Shown piece after piece: positions 32,872-40,871 of a stretch of 64,000 bases of DNA. Within the stretch, counting starts at the first letter, position 1. Every line of letters begins with the position of its first letter. The notes beneath the pieces were generated by a model. The model saw only the letters and a program-made list of their open reading frames with translations, made no database searches and was not told the origin of the DNA. Made by a program: the position numbers and the translations under genes. The stretch comes from Pseudonocardia sp. ICBG1293 (GTDB lineage Bacteria; Actinomycetota; Actinomycetes; Mycobacteriales; Pseudonocardiaceae), in the NCBI RefSeq assembly GCF_020131355.1, contig NZ_JAHLEL010000014.1:372001-436000 (forward strand), in the 5' to 3' direction.

Positions 32872-34157
32872 TGGAGCCGGTGCAGACCGCGGACGTCTGG
32901 GAGGACGCGACCGCGGCGCTCTCCCCGCGCGAGCTCGACCCGGCGGCGTTCGGCCGCCTGGTCGTGGTGTGCGCCCACCCCGACGACGAGACGCTCGGCG
33001 CGGCCGGGCTCCTGCGCGGTGTCGTCGCCGCGGGCGGCACCGTCGAGATCGTCCTGGCCAGCGACGGGGAGGCCGCCCTGCCCGAGGTCGGCTCGATCGA
33101 CCGCCGCGAGCTGGCCCGCACCCGCCGCGCCGAGCTCGACGCGGCGCTGGCCGAGCTGGGCGTGCCCGCGACGGTGCACCGGCTCGGGCTGCCCGACTCG
33201 GGGTTGACCGAGGACCGGCTCGTCGATCCGCTGACCGAGCTGCTCGCCGGAGCCGACGCCTGGGCGAGCCCGTGGCGCGGCGATCCGCACCCCGACCACG
33301 CCGCGGTGGGCCGGGCCTGCCCGGAGGCCGCGCCGGTGACCGCCCACGGCTTCGGGTTCCCCATCTGGGCACGCACCCGGATCGCGCCGACCGACCCCGG
33401 CGTGCCGTGGGACCGCGCCCACCGGCTGGCGCTGTCGCCGGGCGACCGCGAGGCCAAGCGCCGCGCGATCGCCGCGCACGCGTCCCAGTCCGCGGTCCCG
33501 CCCGGGGGGACCCGGGCGGTGCTCTCGGAGGCGACGCTCGCGCACTTCCACGGCCGCCAGGAGGTGTACTTCCGGGAGCCGCCGCCGGCGGGGGCGCCAC
33601 CGGAGCTGTTCGCCGCCCTCTACCGCGACGGCGCCGACCCGTGGGACGTGCGCACCTCGTTCTACGAACGGCGCAAGCGCGACGTGCTGCTGGCCTGCCT
33701 GCCCCGGGAGCGCTACGTGCTGGCCGCCGAGCCTGCCTGCGGGCTCGGCGAGCTGACCCGCGGGCTGGCGTCCCGCTGCGACCGGGTGGTGGCCTCCGAC
33801 GTCGTCGCCGAGGCCGTCGCCGCCACCGTCGACGCCCTGGCCGGGACGCCGGGGGTCGAGGTCGTGGCGGCCGACGTCGACGACTCCCGGGCGGTGCCCG
33901 CCGGCGCCGACCTGGTGGTGCTCGCCGAGTTCCTCTACTACCTGCCCGCCGACCGGGTGGGCGCCGTGCTCGACCGCATCGCGGACGCGCTGGTGCCGGG
34001 CGGTGACCTGGTGCTGGTGCACTGGCGGCAGTGGCCCGCCGAGGCACCCGCCGACGCCGCGGCCGTGCACGCGCGGGTGCTGGCCGACGACCGCTTCGGC
34101 ACCCTCGTCGAGCACACCGACGAGCAGTTCCTCCTGCACGTGGTCCGGCGCCGGTGA
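32871..34157 (+). CDS. Bifunctional PIG-L deacetylase / SAM methyltransferase
   Basis: 428-aa fusion. N-terminal PIG-L/LmbE domain (about 1-220) with the zinc motif AHPDDE (about 38-43) and the later HPDH (about 143-146), as in GlcNAc deacetylases such as MshB. C-terminal class I methyltransferase (about 230-428) of NodS type: ...EPACGLGELTRGLASRC for SAM binding, then ADLVVLAEFLYYLP and LVPGGDLVLVHWRQ. Both halves look intact. The start codon shares one base with the upstream stop, and the end overlaps the glycosyltransferase gene (GTGA). Together they suggest N-deacetylation followed by N- or O-methylation of a glycosylated compound. Confidence 0.88.
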   Translation: MEPVQTADVWEDATAALSPRELDPAAFGRLVVVCAHPDDETLGAAGLLRGVVAAGGTVEIVLASDGEAALPEVGSIDRRELARTRRAELDAALAELGVPATVHRLGLPDSGLTEDRLVDPLTELLAGADAWASPWRGDPHPDHAAVGRACPEAAPVTAHGFGFPIWARTRIAPTDPGVPWDRAHRLALSPGDREAKRRAIAAHASQSAVPPGGTRAVLSEATLAHFHGRQEVYFREPPPAGAPPELFAALYRDGADPWDVRTSFYERRKRDVLLACLPRERYVLAAEPACGLGELTRGLASRCDRVVASDVVAEAVAATVDALAGTPGVEVVAADVDDSRAVPAGADLVVLAEFLYYLPADRVGAVLDRIADALVPGGDLVLVHWRQWPAEAPADAAAVHARVLADDRFGTLVEHTDEQFLLHVVRRR

Positions 34158-34996
34158 TCCGGCCCCCGGCCCCGGGAGCCCCGGTGTCCGCCGCCGGCGT
34201 GCTCGTGCCCGCCCACGACGAGGCGGGCACCGTCGCCGCGTGCGTCCGCTCGGTGCTCACCGCCCTGGACCAGGCGTCCGGTCTCACCGCGCGGGCGCTG
34301 TGCGTGGTCGCCGACCGCTGCTCCGACGGCACCGCCGCACTCGCCAGGGCCGCCGCTGCGGCCCACCCGGCGGCGGACCGGGTCCGGGTGACGGTGCTGG
34401 AGCCCACCGCAGGGGTGGCGCCGCTGCCCGGCTGCCGCCGGGCGTCCCGGCGCGACGGGGTCGCCGGGCCGGTCACGATCGGTGCGGTCCGCGAGCTCGC
34501 CGCCCGTACCCTGTCCGCGGTGCTGGCCGCCGAGGGCGCCGACCCGGCCACGACCTGGCTGCTCGGGACCGACGCGGACGGCACCGTCGTGCCCGGCTGG
34601 GTCGCCGCGCACCTGGCCCTCGCCGCGGACGGCGCCGACGCCGTCGCCGGCGGGGTGGTGCTCGACGTACCCGGGCTGCCACGCCCGCCCGGCGAGCCGG
34701 TGCCGCCCGAGCACCCGGTGTACGGGGCCAACCTGGGCGTGCGGGCCGACGCGTGGGCCGCGGTCGGCGGGTTCCCCCCGCTGGCCTGCGGGGAGGACCA
34801 CGGCCTCGTCGCCCGGCTCCGGGCCGCCGGCTACCGGGTCGTCGCCGGCGCGCCCGGTACGGTCCGCACCAGCGCCCGCACCCACGGCCGGGCCCGGGGA
34901 GGGCTGGCCGACCTGCTGCGCGACGCCCGGCCGGCGGGCCCGCCGCGGGCCGGGCAGGGCGTCGGGACCGGCGGGGCGGGCATGCCGGTCGCGTGA
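34154..34996 (+). CDS. Family 2-like glycosyltransferase
   Basis: 280-aa GT-A-fold transferase. The nucleotide-sugar-binding start is GVLVPAHDEAGTVAACVRSV (about 15-34), with a metal-binding acidic motif GTDADG (about 137-142) and the acceptor/base region PPLACGEDHGLVARLRAAG (Glu-Asp). Start is GTG inside GTGA with the deacetylase/methyltransferase gene. No membrane anchor is visible, so it probably acts in the cytosol. Last gene of the four-gene operon, ending 76 bp before the convergent DUF151 gene. The sugar donor is not known; GlcNAc would fit the PIG-L partner. Confidence 0.82.
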   Translation: MIRPPAPGAPVSAAGVLVPAHDEAGTVAACVRSVLTALDQASGLTARALCVVADRCSDGTAALARAAAAAHPAADRVRVTVLEPTAGVAPLPGCRRASRRDGVAGPVTIGAVRELAARTLSAVLAAEGADPATTWLLGTDADGTVVPGWVAAHLALAADGADAVAGGVVLDVPGLPRPPGEPVPPEHPVYGANLGVRADAWAAVGGFPPLACGEDHGLVARLRAAGYRVVAGAPGTVRTSARTHGRARGGLADLLRDARPAGPPRAGQGVGTGGAGMPVA

Positions 34997-35072
34997 GCAC
35001 CGCGCACGTCGGTGGCCGTGTCCTCGGCGTGGTGCACGACGGCGGGGCCGGAGGCACGACGGCAGGGTCGGG

Positions 35073-35567
35073 TCAGTCCCGTTCCTCGAAGTCGTCGGGC
35101 ACCGCGGAGTCCAGGAAACGACGGAACGCGTCGAGTTCGGCGGACCGGCCACCGTCGTCGTGCACGGTGACCGCGGCCGGGTCCACCCCGGCCACCGTCA
35201 GCACCGCGTCGGCCACCTCGATGTCCGCGCCGAGCAGCAGCGCGAGGACGATCGCGTCGCTGGTCCGGGAGTCGACCCGGGTGCCGTCGTCGAGGTCGAG
35301 CTCCGCGTGGAAGACCCGGTCGCGCAGCGTGTGCACCCGGACCCGGACCAAGCGACGGCCCGCGGCCTCCAGCACGGCGCCGATCAGGCGGTGCGTACCG
35401 GGGCGGGCGCCCGCGACGCCCTCCAGCGCGGCGGCCGCGGCCAGGGCCTCGGGCTCACCCACCGCGACCACGACGATCCGGCCTGCGCCCGCGGTCTCCT
35501 GCAGCAGCACGACCCGGTCGCCCGTGCCGGCGTCGACGCCGACCCCCGTCACCCGCACCTGTGCCAT
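35073..35567 (-). CDS. Bifunctional nuclease (DUF151/BFN) family protein
   Basis: 164-aa small protein with the BFN/DUF151 fold: VVLLQETAGAGRIVVVAVGEPEA near the N-terminus (shown partly: GRIVVVAVGEPEA), then RVRVHTLRDRVFHAELDLDDG and the conserved DSRTSDAIVLALLLGADI (about 110-127). Actinobacterial members are of unknown function; plant and thermophile relatives have nuclease activity. Start ATG 35567 follows GAGGAGCGTTCGG. Not in an evident operon: 91 bp separate it from the upstream methyltransferase. Confidence 0.82.
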   Translation of the reverse strand: MAQVRVTGVGVDAGTGDRVVLLQETAGAGRIVVVAVGEPEALAAAAALEGVAGARPGTHRLIGAVLEAAGRRLVRVRVHTLRDRVFHAELDLDDGTRVDSRTSDAIVLALLLGADIEVADAVLTVAGVDPAAVTVHDDGGRSAELDAFRRFLDSAVPDDFEERD

Positions 35568-35658
35568 CCGAACGCTCCTCGTCCTCGGCGCCGTGCCGGC
35601 GGGTACCCGCCACCGGCGTCCCCACACCGGGCGGCGCCTGCTGCCCGGCCGGCGGGGC

Positions 35659-36426
35659 TCAGCGGGACACGGCGTGCAGCAGCAGCCCCCGCACGGTGCC
35701 GTCGGCGATCAGCCGCCCGATCCGCTCGGACTGCTCGCGGGCCGCGGCGTGGCGGGGGTCGTGCCCGTGGTCACGGTCCAGGACCGCCTCCACCCGTGCC
35801 GTCCCGTCCTGCCACTCCTGCGGCGACGGGGGGAAGGAGGTCAGCGCCGCCTCGTCGGTGAGCGCGAACCCGGCGTCGTGCAGCAGGGTGCGCAGCCCCG
35901 CCGCCGAGGGGAACCGGTTGCCCTGCGGGGACCCGGCCGGGCGTTCGGTGTCGGCGAGGAACACCAGCAGCCCGAGCGACCCGCCCGGGCGCAGCACCCG
36001 GTGCAGCTCGGCCAGCACCGCGGCCTTGTCCTCGACCGTGCAGAGCACGCCCAGGCACCAGCAGACCGGCACCGACCCGTCGGCGAGCGGTACGGCGTCC
36101 CCGGCCCCGACCAGCGTCGGCAGCCCGAACAGCGCGGCCGCCGTCCGGCAGGCCCCCGGCATCGGGTCGACGACGACGGGGTCCGCCCCGGCCCGCCGCC
36201 GGGCCCATGCCGCGGGGCCGCCGGTACCTCCCCCGACGTCGGCGAGCCGGATGCCCGGTCCGAGCCCGCAGGACTCCACCAGCCAGTCCAGCCCGGCCGG
36301 GCTGGCGCTGCCGCGGCAGGCGGCCGGGAGGGCGTGGTCGGGGCCCAGCTCGGCGACCGCGCCGCGGGTCCACTCGGCGACGGTGTCGAACTCCAGTGCC
36401 ATCCGCTGCGGGACGAGGTCGGCCAT
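35659..36426 (-). CDS. Class I SAM-dependent methyltransferase
   Basis: 255-aa methyltransferase. SAM motif I LADVGGGTGGPAAWARRRAG (about 62-81), acidic motif II in VVVDPMPGAC, and the UbiE/COQ5-like ELHRVLRPGGSLGLLVFL (about 142-159). Substrate unknown. It follows the MetF-like gene with a 9-bp gap on the same strand, so the two are probably co-transcribed; this would place it near one-carbon metabolism, but the link is only positional. Confidence 0.83.
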   Translation of the reverse strand: MADLVPQRMALEFDTVAEWTRGAVAELGPDHALPAACRGSASPAGLDWLVESCGLGPGIRLADVGGGTGGPAAWARRRAGADPVVVDPMPGACRTAAALFGLPTLVGAGDAVPLADGSVPVCWCLGVLCTVEDKAAVLAELHRVLRPGGSLGLLVFLADTERPAGSPQGNRFPSAAGLRTLLHDAGFALTDEAALTSFPPSPQEWQDGTARVEAVLDRDHGHDPRHAAAREQSERIGRLIADGTVRGLLLHAVSR

Positions 36427-36435
36427 GGGCCGCGC

Positions 36436-37434
36436 CTACCCGGCCGACGCCACCCCACGCCGGATCCGCCTGCCGATCTCGGCCTTGATCTCCGCCGCGG
36501 CGTCGTCGCCGGCGGACGTGCCGCGCCCGGACAGGTTGACCCCGTCCACCCCGTCGACCGCGAGCAGCTCCAGCGCCTCGGCGGTCGCCGCGGCGATCCC
36601 GGCCTCCACCGGGTCCGGGGCGCCCAGCACCGCCTCGACGGCGGCGGCGTCCAGGCCCAGCCCGGGGAAGGCCGCCAGGGTGCGCGCGCCCTGCTCGTCG
36701 GTGAACACCGCCACCCCGGCGACGACGGGCAGGCTCGCCCCGTACGCCCGCGCGGCGGCGGTGAACCGCGCGACCCGCCGCGGGGACGCCGCGTGGTTGA
36801 GCACCGCGGCCCCGGCGCCGGCGCGCTGCTTCTGGGCGAGCCGCGCCGGGCGCAGCGCCACCGGTGCGGCGTCCGGTGCCTCCGGGACGACGGCGGCCAT
36901 CCCGGCGGCGGCGGCCAGCGCCGCGAGCCGGGTGCCGTCGAGGTCGAACACCTGGGTGACGTCGGGACGCACCCCGGGCCCGCGGGCGTCGCCGGTCACG
37001 CAGAACACGGCGTCCGCGCCCGCGGCGGCGAGCCCGGCGACGTCCTGTTCCAGCACGACCCGGTTGCGGTCCCGGCAGGTCAGCGTCACCCACGGGCGGG
37101 CACCGGCCTCCCGCACGAGCGCCGCGAGCATGGTCGGCGGGAAGTCGGGGGCGTCGTGGTGCTGGCCGACCAGCACCGCGTCGCAGCCGGCAGCGGTGGT
37201 CGCGACGATCCGGCGCAGCGCGACCGGGTCGTAGGGCGGGCTGGTCAGGTCGGTGAGCACGACCGGGCCGTCGCCGTCGAACGCCGACGGCCGCACCGGT
37301 CGGACGGCAGGCCCCGTCCACGGCACCAGGGGCGCGGCGGCGAACGGGCACGGGCCGGTGCCGAGCTCGCAGCCGTGGTCGGGACGGACCCCACCGCACG
37401 GGCCGAACTGCATCCGCTTGGGACAGGCGTGCAC
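36436..37434 (-). CDS. Methylenetetrahydrofolate reductase-like protein with N-terminal Cys domain
   Basis: 332-aa protein starting at GTG 37434. The first 35 residues are a Cys cluster (ACPKRMQFGPCGGV, then HGCELGTGPCPF) like the MTHFR C-terminal zinc/iron domain (PF12225, known from MetV). The remaining 290 residues form a MetF-like TIM barrel: VLTDLTSPPYDP, AVLVGQHHDAPDFPPTMLA, VTLTCRDRNR and DAVFCVTGDARGPG. In acetogens these two parts are separate subunits (MetV and MetF). A single-chain version suggests a reductase that carries its own partner domain. The function is inferred. Its upstream region is cut off after 10 bp by the insertion-sequence island, so its promoter has probably been replaced. 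Confidence 0.8.
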   Translation of the reverse strand: MHACPKRMQFGPCGGVRPDHGCELGTGPCPFAAAPLVPWTGPAVRPVRPSAFDGDGPVVLTDLTSPPYDPVALRRIVATTAAGCDAVLVGQHHDAPDFPPTMLAALVREAGARPWVTLTCRDRNRVVLEQDVAGLAAAGADAVFCVTGDARGPGVRPDVTQVFDLDGTRLAALAAAAGMAAVVPEAPDAAPVALRPARLAQKQRAGAGAAVLNHAASPRRVARFTAAARAYGASLPVVAGVAVFTDEQGARTLAAFPGLGLDAAAVEAVLGAPDPVEAGIAAATAEALELLAVDGVDGVNLSGRGTSAGDDAAAEIKAEIGRRIRRGVASAG

Positions 37435-37444
37435 CCGGCCGACC

Positions 37445-38148
37445 CTAGGTGTGATGTCCAGGCAGGTTGGTCAGGCGGTTGATCGGCGGTAGGCCGTTGG
37501 TTGCGCTGTGGGGCCGGTGGTGATTGTAGAAGTGCAGCCAGCCGGGGAGCGCGTCTCGACGAGCGGTTTCGCAGGGGTGGAAGCGGGCGTAGGCCCACCC
37601 GTCGGCGAGGGTGCGGTGGAAACGTTCGATCTTGCCGTTGGTCTGAGGCCGGTAGGGCCGGGTTCGTTTGTGGGTGATGCCCAGTTCGCTGCAGGTGTCA
37701 CGCCAGGCGTGTGAGCGGTAGCAGCTGCCGTTGTCGGACAGGACCCGTTCGACGGTCACGCCGCGGGCGTTGAGCCAGTCCACGGCTCGTCGGAGCACAC
37801 CGGTGGCGGTGTCGGCTTTCTCGTCGCTGTGGATCTCGGCGTAGGCGACGCGGGAGTGGTCGTCGATGACGGTGTGGACGAACGCTCTGCCGGTGCGCGG
37901 CTTGTAGTCGGTTCCCTTGGGCAGTCCGGGAGTGGACCGCTTGTTCAGGGCGCCTTGTCGGCGTCCGACGTAGCGGTGTCCGCCTCCGTCGGGGATGTTG
38001 CCGAACTTGGTGACGTCGACGTGGATCAGCGAACCGGGGTAGGGGTGTTCGTAGCGGCGTAGGGGCTCGCCGGTGACCCGGTCGATGTGGGAGAGCCTGT
38101 TGATCCGGCAGCGGCGCAGGACCGCGTGCACGGTCGAGGCGGCGAGAG
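37445..38148 (-). pseudogene. IS481-family transposase, N-terminus lost
   Basis: The C-terminal 230 or so residues of an IS481 transposase: start of the visible frame TLAASTVHAVLRRCRINRLS, the DDE region YPGSLIHVDVTKFGNIPDGG with its first Asp, VIDDHSRVAYAEIH with the second, and RPYRPQTNGKIERFHRTL with the Glu. The 5' part is missing because the IS21 element begins at 38149. The stop codon TAG is supplied by the flanking CCTAGG, which matches the NCTAGN target of IS481 elements. The element end is at about 37450 (TGTGATGTCCAGG). No function expected. Confidence 0.88.
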
Positions 38149-38212
38149 TGTCAACGGATCCTGAAGATTGACCCCCCTGGGGATCGGCAAGTTTGACCCC
38201 TCGGTTGGTCTG

Positions 38213-39016
38213 TCAGTCCCGGTCGGCGCGGTTCTGTTTGGCCAGCAGCTCGCGGCGCTGGCGGGTCCGGTAGGAGTCTCCGGTCAAGGTCAGAACCTCG
38301 GCGTGGTGAACCAGACGGTCGATCATGGCTGCGGCGACGACATCGTCGGAGAAGGTCTCGCCCCAGCGTCCGAAGGGCAGGTTCGAGGTGACCATCACAG
38401 AGCCCTGCTCGTAGCGGGAGGCAATGAGCTGGAAGAACAGGTTCGCCGCGTCCTGGTCGAAGGGGATGTAGCCGACCTCGTCGATGATGATCAGCTTGTA
38501 GCGGCGGATCTTCTTCAGCTCGGCCTCCAGCCGTCCGGCCTGGTGGGCGTCGGTGAGGCGGGTGATCCAGTTGTTCGCGGTGTCGAAGAGCACCGAGTAG
38601 CCGGCGTGGGCGGCTTTGACCCCGAGCCCGATCGCGAGATGGGTCTTCCCGAGCCCGGGTGGGCCGAGCAGGATCACGTTCTCAGCCTTGGCCACGAACG
38701 TCCCGGTCGCCAAGTGCGCCAGCACATCTCGACGCAGCGAGGGCAGGTGGTCGAGGTTGAAATCCTCGAGAGTCTTCACGGCTGGGAAATGCGCGGTCCG
38801 GATCCGCATCGTGGTGCCGGCGGACTCGCGTTCGGCGACCTGGCGTTGCAGGACCGCAGCCAGATACTCCTCGTGCGACCAGGTCTCGTCGCGGGCCTGC
38901 TCAGCGAGCTCAGCCCAGCAGCGCCCGATCGTCGGGGTCTTCAGCACCCGGGTCAGGTAGGCCAGCATCGAGGGCAACCCCTCGCTCGGCGCAGTCCCGG
39001 TCGTGGTGGCGGTCAT
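38213..39016 (-). CDS. istB: IS21 helper ATPase IstB
   Basis: 267-aa DnaC/IstB-like AAA+ ATPase needed with IstA for IS21 transposition. Walker A GPPGLGKTHLA (about 105-115) and Walker B LIIIDEVGYIPF (about 169-180) are intact, and VMVTSNLPFGRWGETF is the typical sensor region. The start overlaps the istA stop region by 4 bases (ATGA at 39013-39016). The gene looks complete, but its partner istA is broken by two insertions. Confidence 0.93.
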   Translation of the reverse strand: MTATTTGTAPSEGLPSMLAYLTRVLKTPTIGRCWAELAEQARDETWSHEEYLAAVLQRQVAERESAGTTMRIRTAHFPAVKTLEDFNLDHLPSLRRDVLAHLATGTFVAKAENVILLGPPGLGKTHLAIGLGVKAAHAGYSVLFDTANNWITRLTDAHQAGRLEAELKKIRRYKLIIIDEVGYIPFDQDAANLFFQLIASRYEQGSVMVTSNLPFGRWGETFSDDVVAAAMIDRLVHHAEVLTLTGDSYRTRQRRELLAKQNRADRD

Positions 39017-40060
39017 GGGTTGCTCGCTTCCGCTGCGGGCGCGGCCGTGGGGTCGGCCGGGCTGGTGGGGGTGAAGTCGACGCCGAACAGGGCGTCGTAG
39101 TCGGGCAGGGCCCGGATCGCGACGGCGTGGCCATCGTTGTGGCGGCGCGTCCCGGACTGCTGGGACCGCTGCTGGGCGCGGCGTTGTTCAGCCAGTGCGT
39201 GGCGCATGTCGGCGGCGGTGGCGACGTGGGCCGGGTCGGTGATCACCAGGTGGCGGCCCCAGCTGCGGTCGTGGCTGGCGACTCGCTCGTTGCCGCAGAA
39301 CACCTCGACCGCAGTGGGTGATGCGGCGACCTCGACGAAGCGGCCGATCATCCGCGGATCGACGGAGTAGTCGTTGGCGTCGACGCGCACGTAGTAGTCA
39401 CGGGCCAGCCGGATCCGGTGGGTCAGACCGACCTGTGGAGCCACCGGCGGCAGGACGATCATCGCCTGGCGGTCGACCTCGAGCAGGTCCACCGGCCGGC
39501 CATGGATGGCGCGGACGGTGCGCGTGTTCGCCCTGGTCACCAGCCACTCGGCGAGCTGGTCGTTGAAGTCGGCTGGGGAGGCGAACTCGCGTCCGGGCAG
39601 GAACGAGGTCTCGAAGAACCCGTTGTTGCGCTCCACCATGCCCTTGAACTCGGGGTCCTTCGGCGGAGCCAACCGGATCCTCGTGGCCAGAGTTCCGGCG
39701 AACCCGGCGGCCGGGGCCGAGACCTTCCCGGTGCCGCCGATCGCCGATTCCCGGTCCCAGACCAGCGTCTTCGGGACACGGCCCAGGGCAGCGATCAGCT
39801 GCCACATCCCGGACAGGATGTCACCGCCCTGGCGCGACGGGATCATCGTCGCCGACAGAAACCGGGAGAACGCCAAGGTCAGCACCAGCACCGGCAGGAT
39901 CCGCGCCTGCCTTGCCGCGACCGGGATCAGGGTCTCGGGGAACCACAGGTCGCACTGGGCGATCTCGCCCGGCTCGTAGACGGTCCGGTCCGACGGATCG
40001 ATCCCGACGTACTCGGGCCGGATCCGGGCCAACAGCTTCTTCAGCGGCCCCTCGGAGTAA

Positions 40061-40181
40061 GAGGTCATTTCAGAACGAGGTCGACGTGTCTGTTGTAGAC
40101 GACAAGCGGCTATCTGACCTGCCGTTTGATCTGTCGTCGAGGGGTCAATGGAAACTCGACAAGTCGTTCTGAAACGACCTC
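40061..40181. mobile_element. Small inverted-repeat element A, copy 1 (121 bp, MITE-like)
   Basis: Ends GAGGTCATTTCAGAACGA and, reverse-complemented, GAGGTCGTTTCAGAACGA (17 of 18 match). Flanked by TAA on both sides (40058-40060 and 40182-40184). It has no coding capacity, and inner segments GACGACA / TGTCGTC allow a long hairpin. An identical 121-bp copy is at 42754-42874. Confidence 0.88.
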
Positions 40182-40184
40182 TAA

Positions 40185-40336
40185 GAGCGCCCGGCAAATG
40201 AGGTCGTGGGGGTGTCGTTGCAGGTAGAGGCACGGACTCTCCAGGCGACCATCAGGACATCAGCAATCCCATGATCACTTGCAGGTCCGTGTCTCTACCA
40301 ACACCGACACACGGCCACCTCTACTGCCGGACGCTC
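40185..40336. mobile_element. Small inverted-repeat element B (152 bp, MITE-like)
   Basis: Ends GAGCGCCCGGCAAATGAGGT and, reverse-complemented, GAGCGTCCGGCAGTAGAGGT. The inverted similarity continues inward for about 50 bp (GGTAGAGGCACGGACT versus GGTAGAGACACGGACC). Flanked by TAA (40182-40184 and 40337-40339) and directly abuts element A. Non-coding. Confidence 0.82.
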
Positions 40337-40661
40337 TAAGGCCAGCCGATCTTCTGCGCGATCACCGGCCCCGGCATCCTCGGCCACTGCACCAGCAGCG
40401 CCCGTACCTGCGGCTCGTAGGCATCAGCGACCGAGCCCCGCGACACGCGCTCGTACTTCGGTGGCCCCTCCGAGCGCAGCGCCGCCCGCACCGTGTTCCG
40501 GGCTACCCCGAGCCGGCGGGCGATTTCCTTGATCGGGACACCCTCGGCCCGATGCAGACGACGGATCTCCGCCCAGTCCTCCACGTTCAGCACCTCCCCA
40601 GCGTTGGGAGGGGTCACGATTCCCGGAACGCCAGGGGGTCAGATTTCAGGATCCGTCGACA

Positions 40662-40868
40662 GACCAGCAGGGACACCGGAAACGACGCGGCACACGCGGC
40701 GGCCGACCACCGGCGTTCGACCGGGTCGACTACCGCGGCCGCAACGTCGTCGAACGCGGGTTCTGCGAGGTCAAGCAGTGGCGCGGCCTCGCGACCCGCT
40801 ACGACAAACTCGCCCTGACCTACCGCGGCGGAGTTGCACTGAAGGCCATCGTCACCTGGTTGCGCACT
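40662..40868 (+). pseudogene. IS5-group transposase, C-terminal remnant
   Basis: About 69 residues of an IS5-type transposase: DQQGHRKRRGTRGGRPPAFD, then RVDYRGRNVVERGFCEVKQW with the catalytic-region Glu, then LATRYDKLALTYRGG and AIVTWLRT. The 5' part is lost at the IS21 end. If the two IS5 copies and element A to the right are removed, the frame continues at 42875 as L-G-D-T-P and a TAG stop at the CCTAG (42890-42892). So this element once extended to that CTAG. Confidence 0.85.
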
Positions 40869-40871
40869 TTA

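Larger units (their letters stand above)
39013..40617 (-). pseudogene. istA: IS21 transposase IstA, interrupted by two small elements
   Basis: The N-terminal part (40617 down to 40340: helix-turn-helix VPIKEIARRLGVARNTVRAA) ends in AQKIGWP. The rest begins YSEGPLKKLL at 40060 and runs to 39013. Removing 40061-40339, which leaves a single TAA, joins the parts into one 441-codon frame without any change (W-P-Y-S-E-G). The DDE domain lies in the larger part (AQCDLWFPETLIPV, then GMVERNNGFFETSFLPG). The transposase is therefore inactive now but was intact before the two insertions. Confidence 0.92.
38149..40661 (-). mobile_element. IS21-family element with nested small insertions
   Basis: Ends are imperfect inverted repeats of about 31 bp: left from 38149 (TGTCAACGGATCCTGAAGAT...) and right to 40661 (reverse complement TGTCGACGGATCCTGAAATC...). 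The element is 2513 bp, of which 279 bp (40061-40339) are later insertions. No matching target duplication is seen: IS481 lies on the left and an IS5 remnant on the right. So a deletion or rearrangement happened with or after its insertion. Confidence 0.87.

Noticed and set aside
31351..34731. 1126-codon minus-strand and 1159-codon plus-strand (34003-37482) open frames
   Set aside because: Both cross several real genes in other frames and have Arg/Pro/Ala-rich, domain-free translations.
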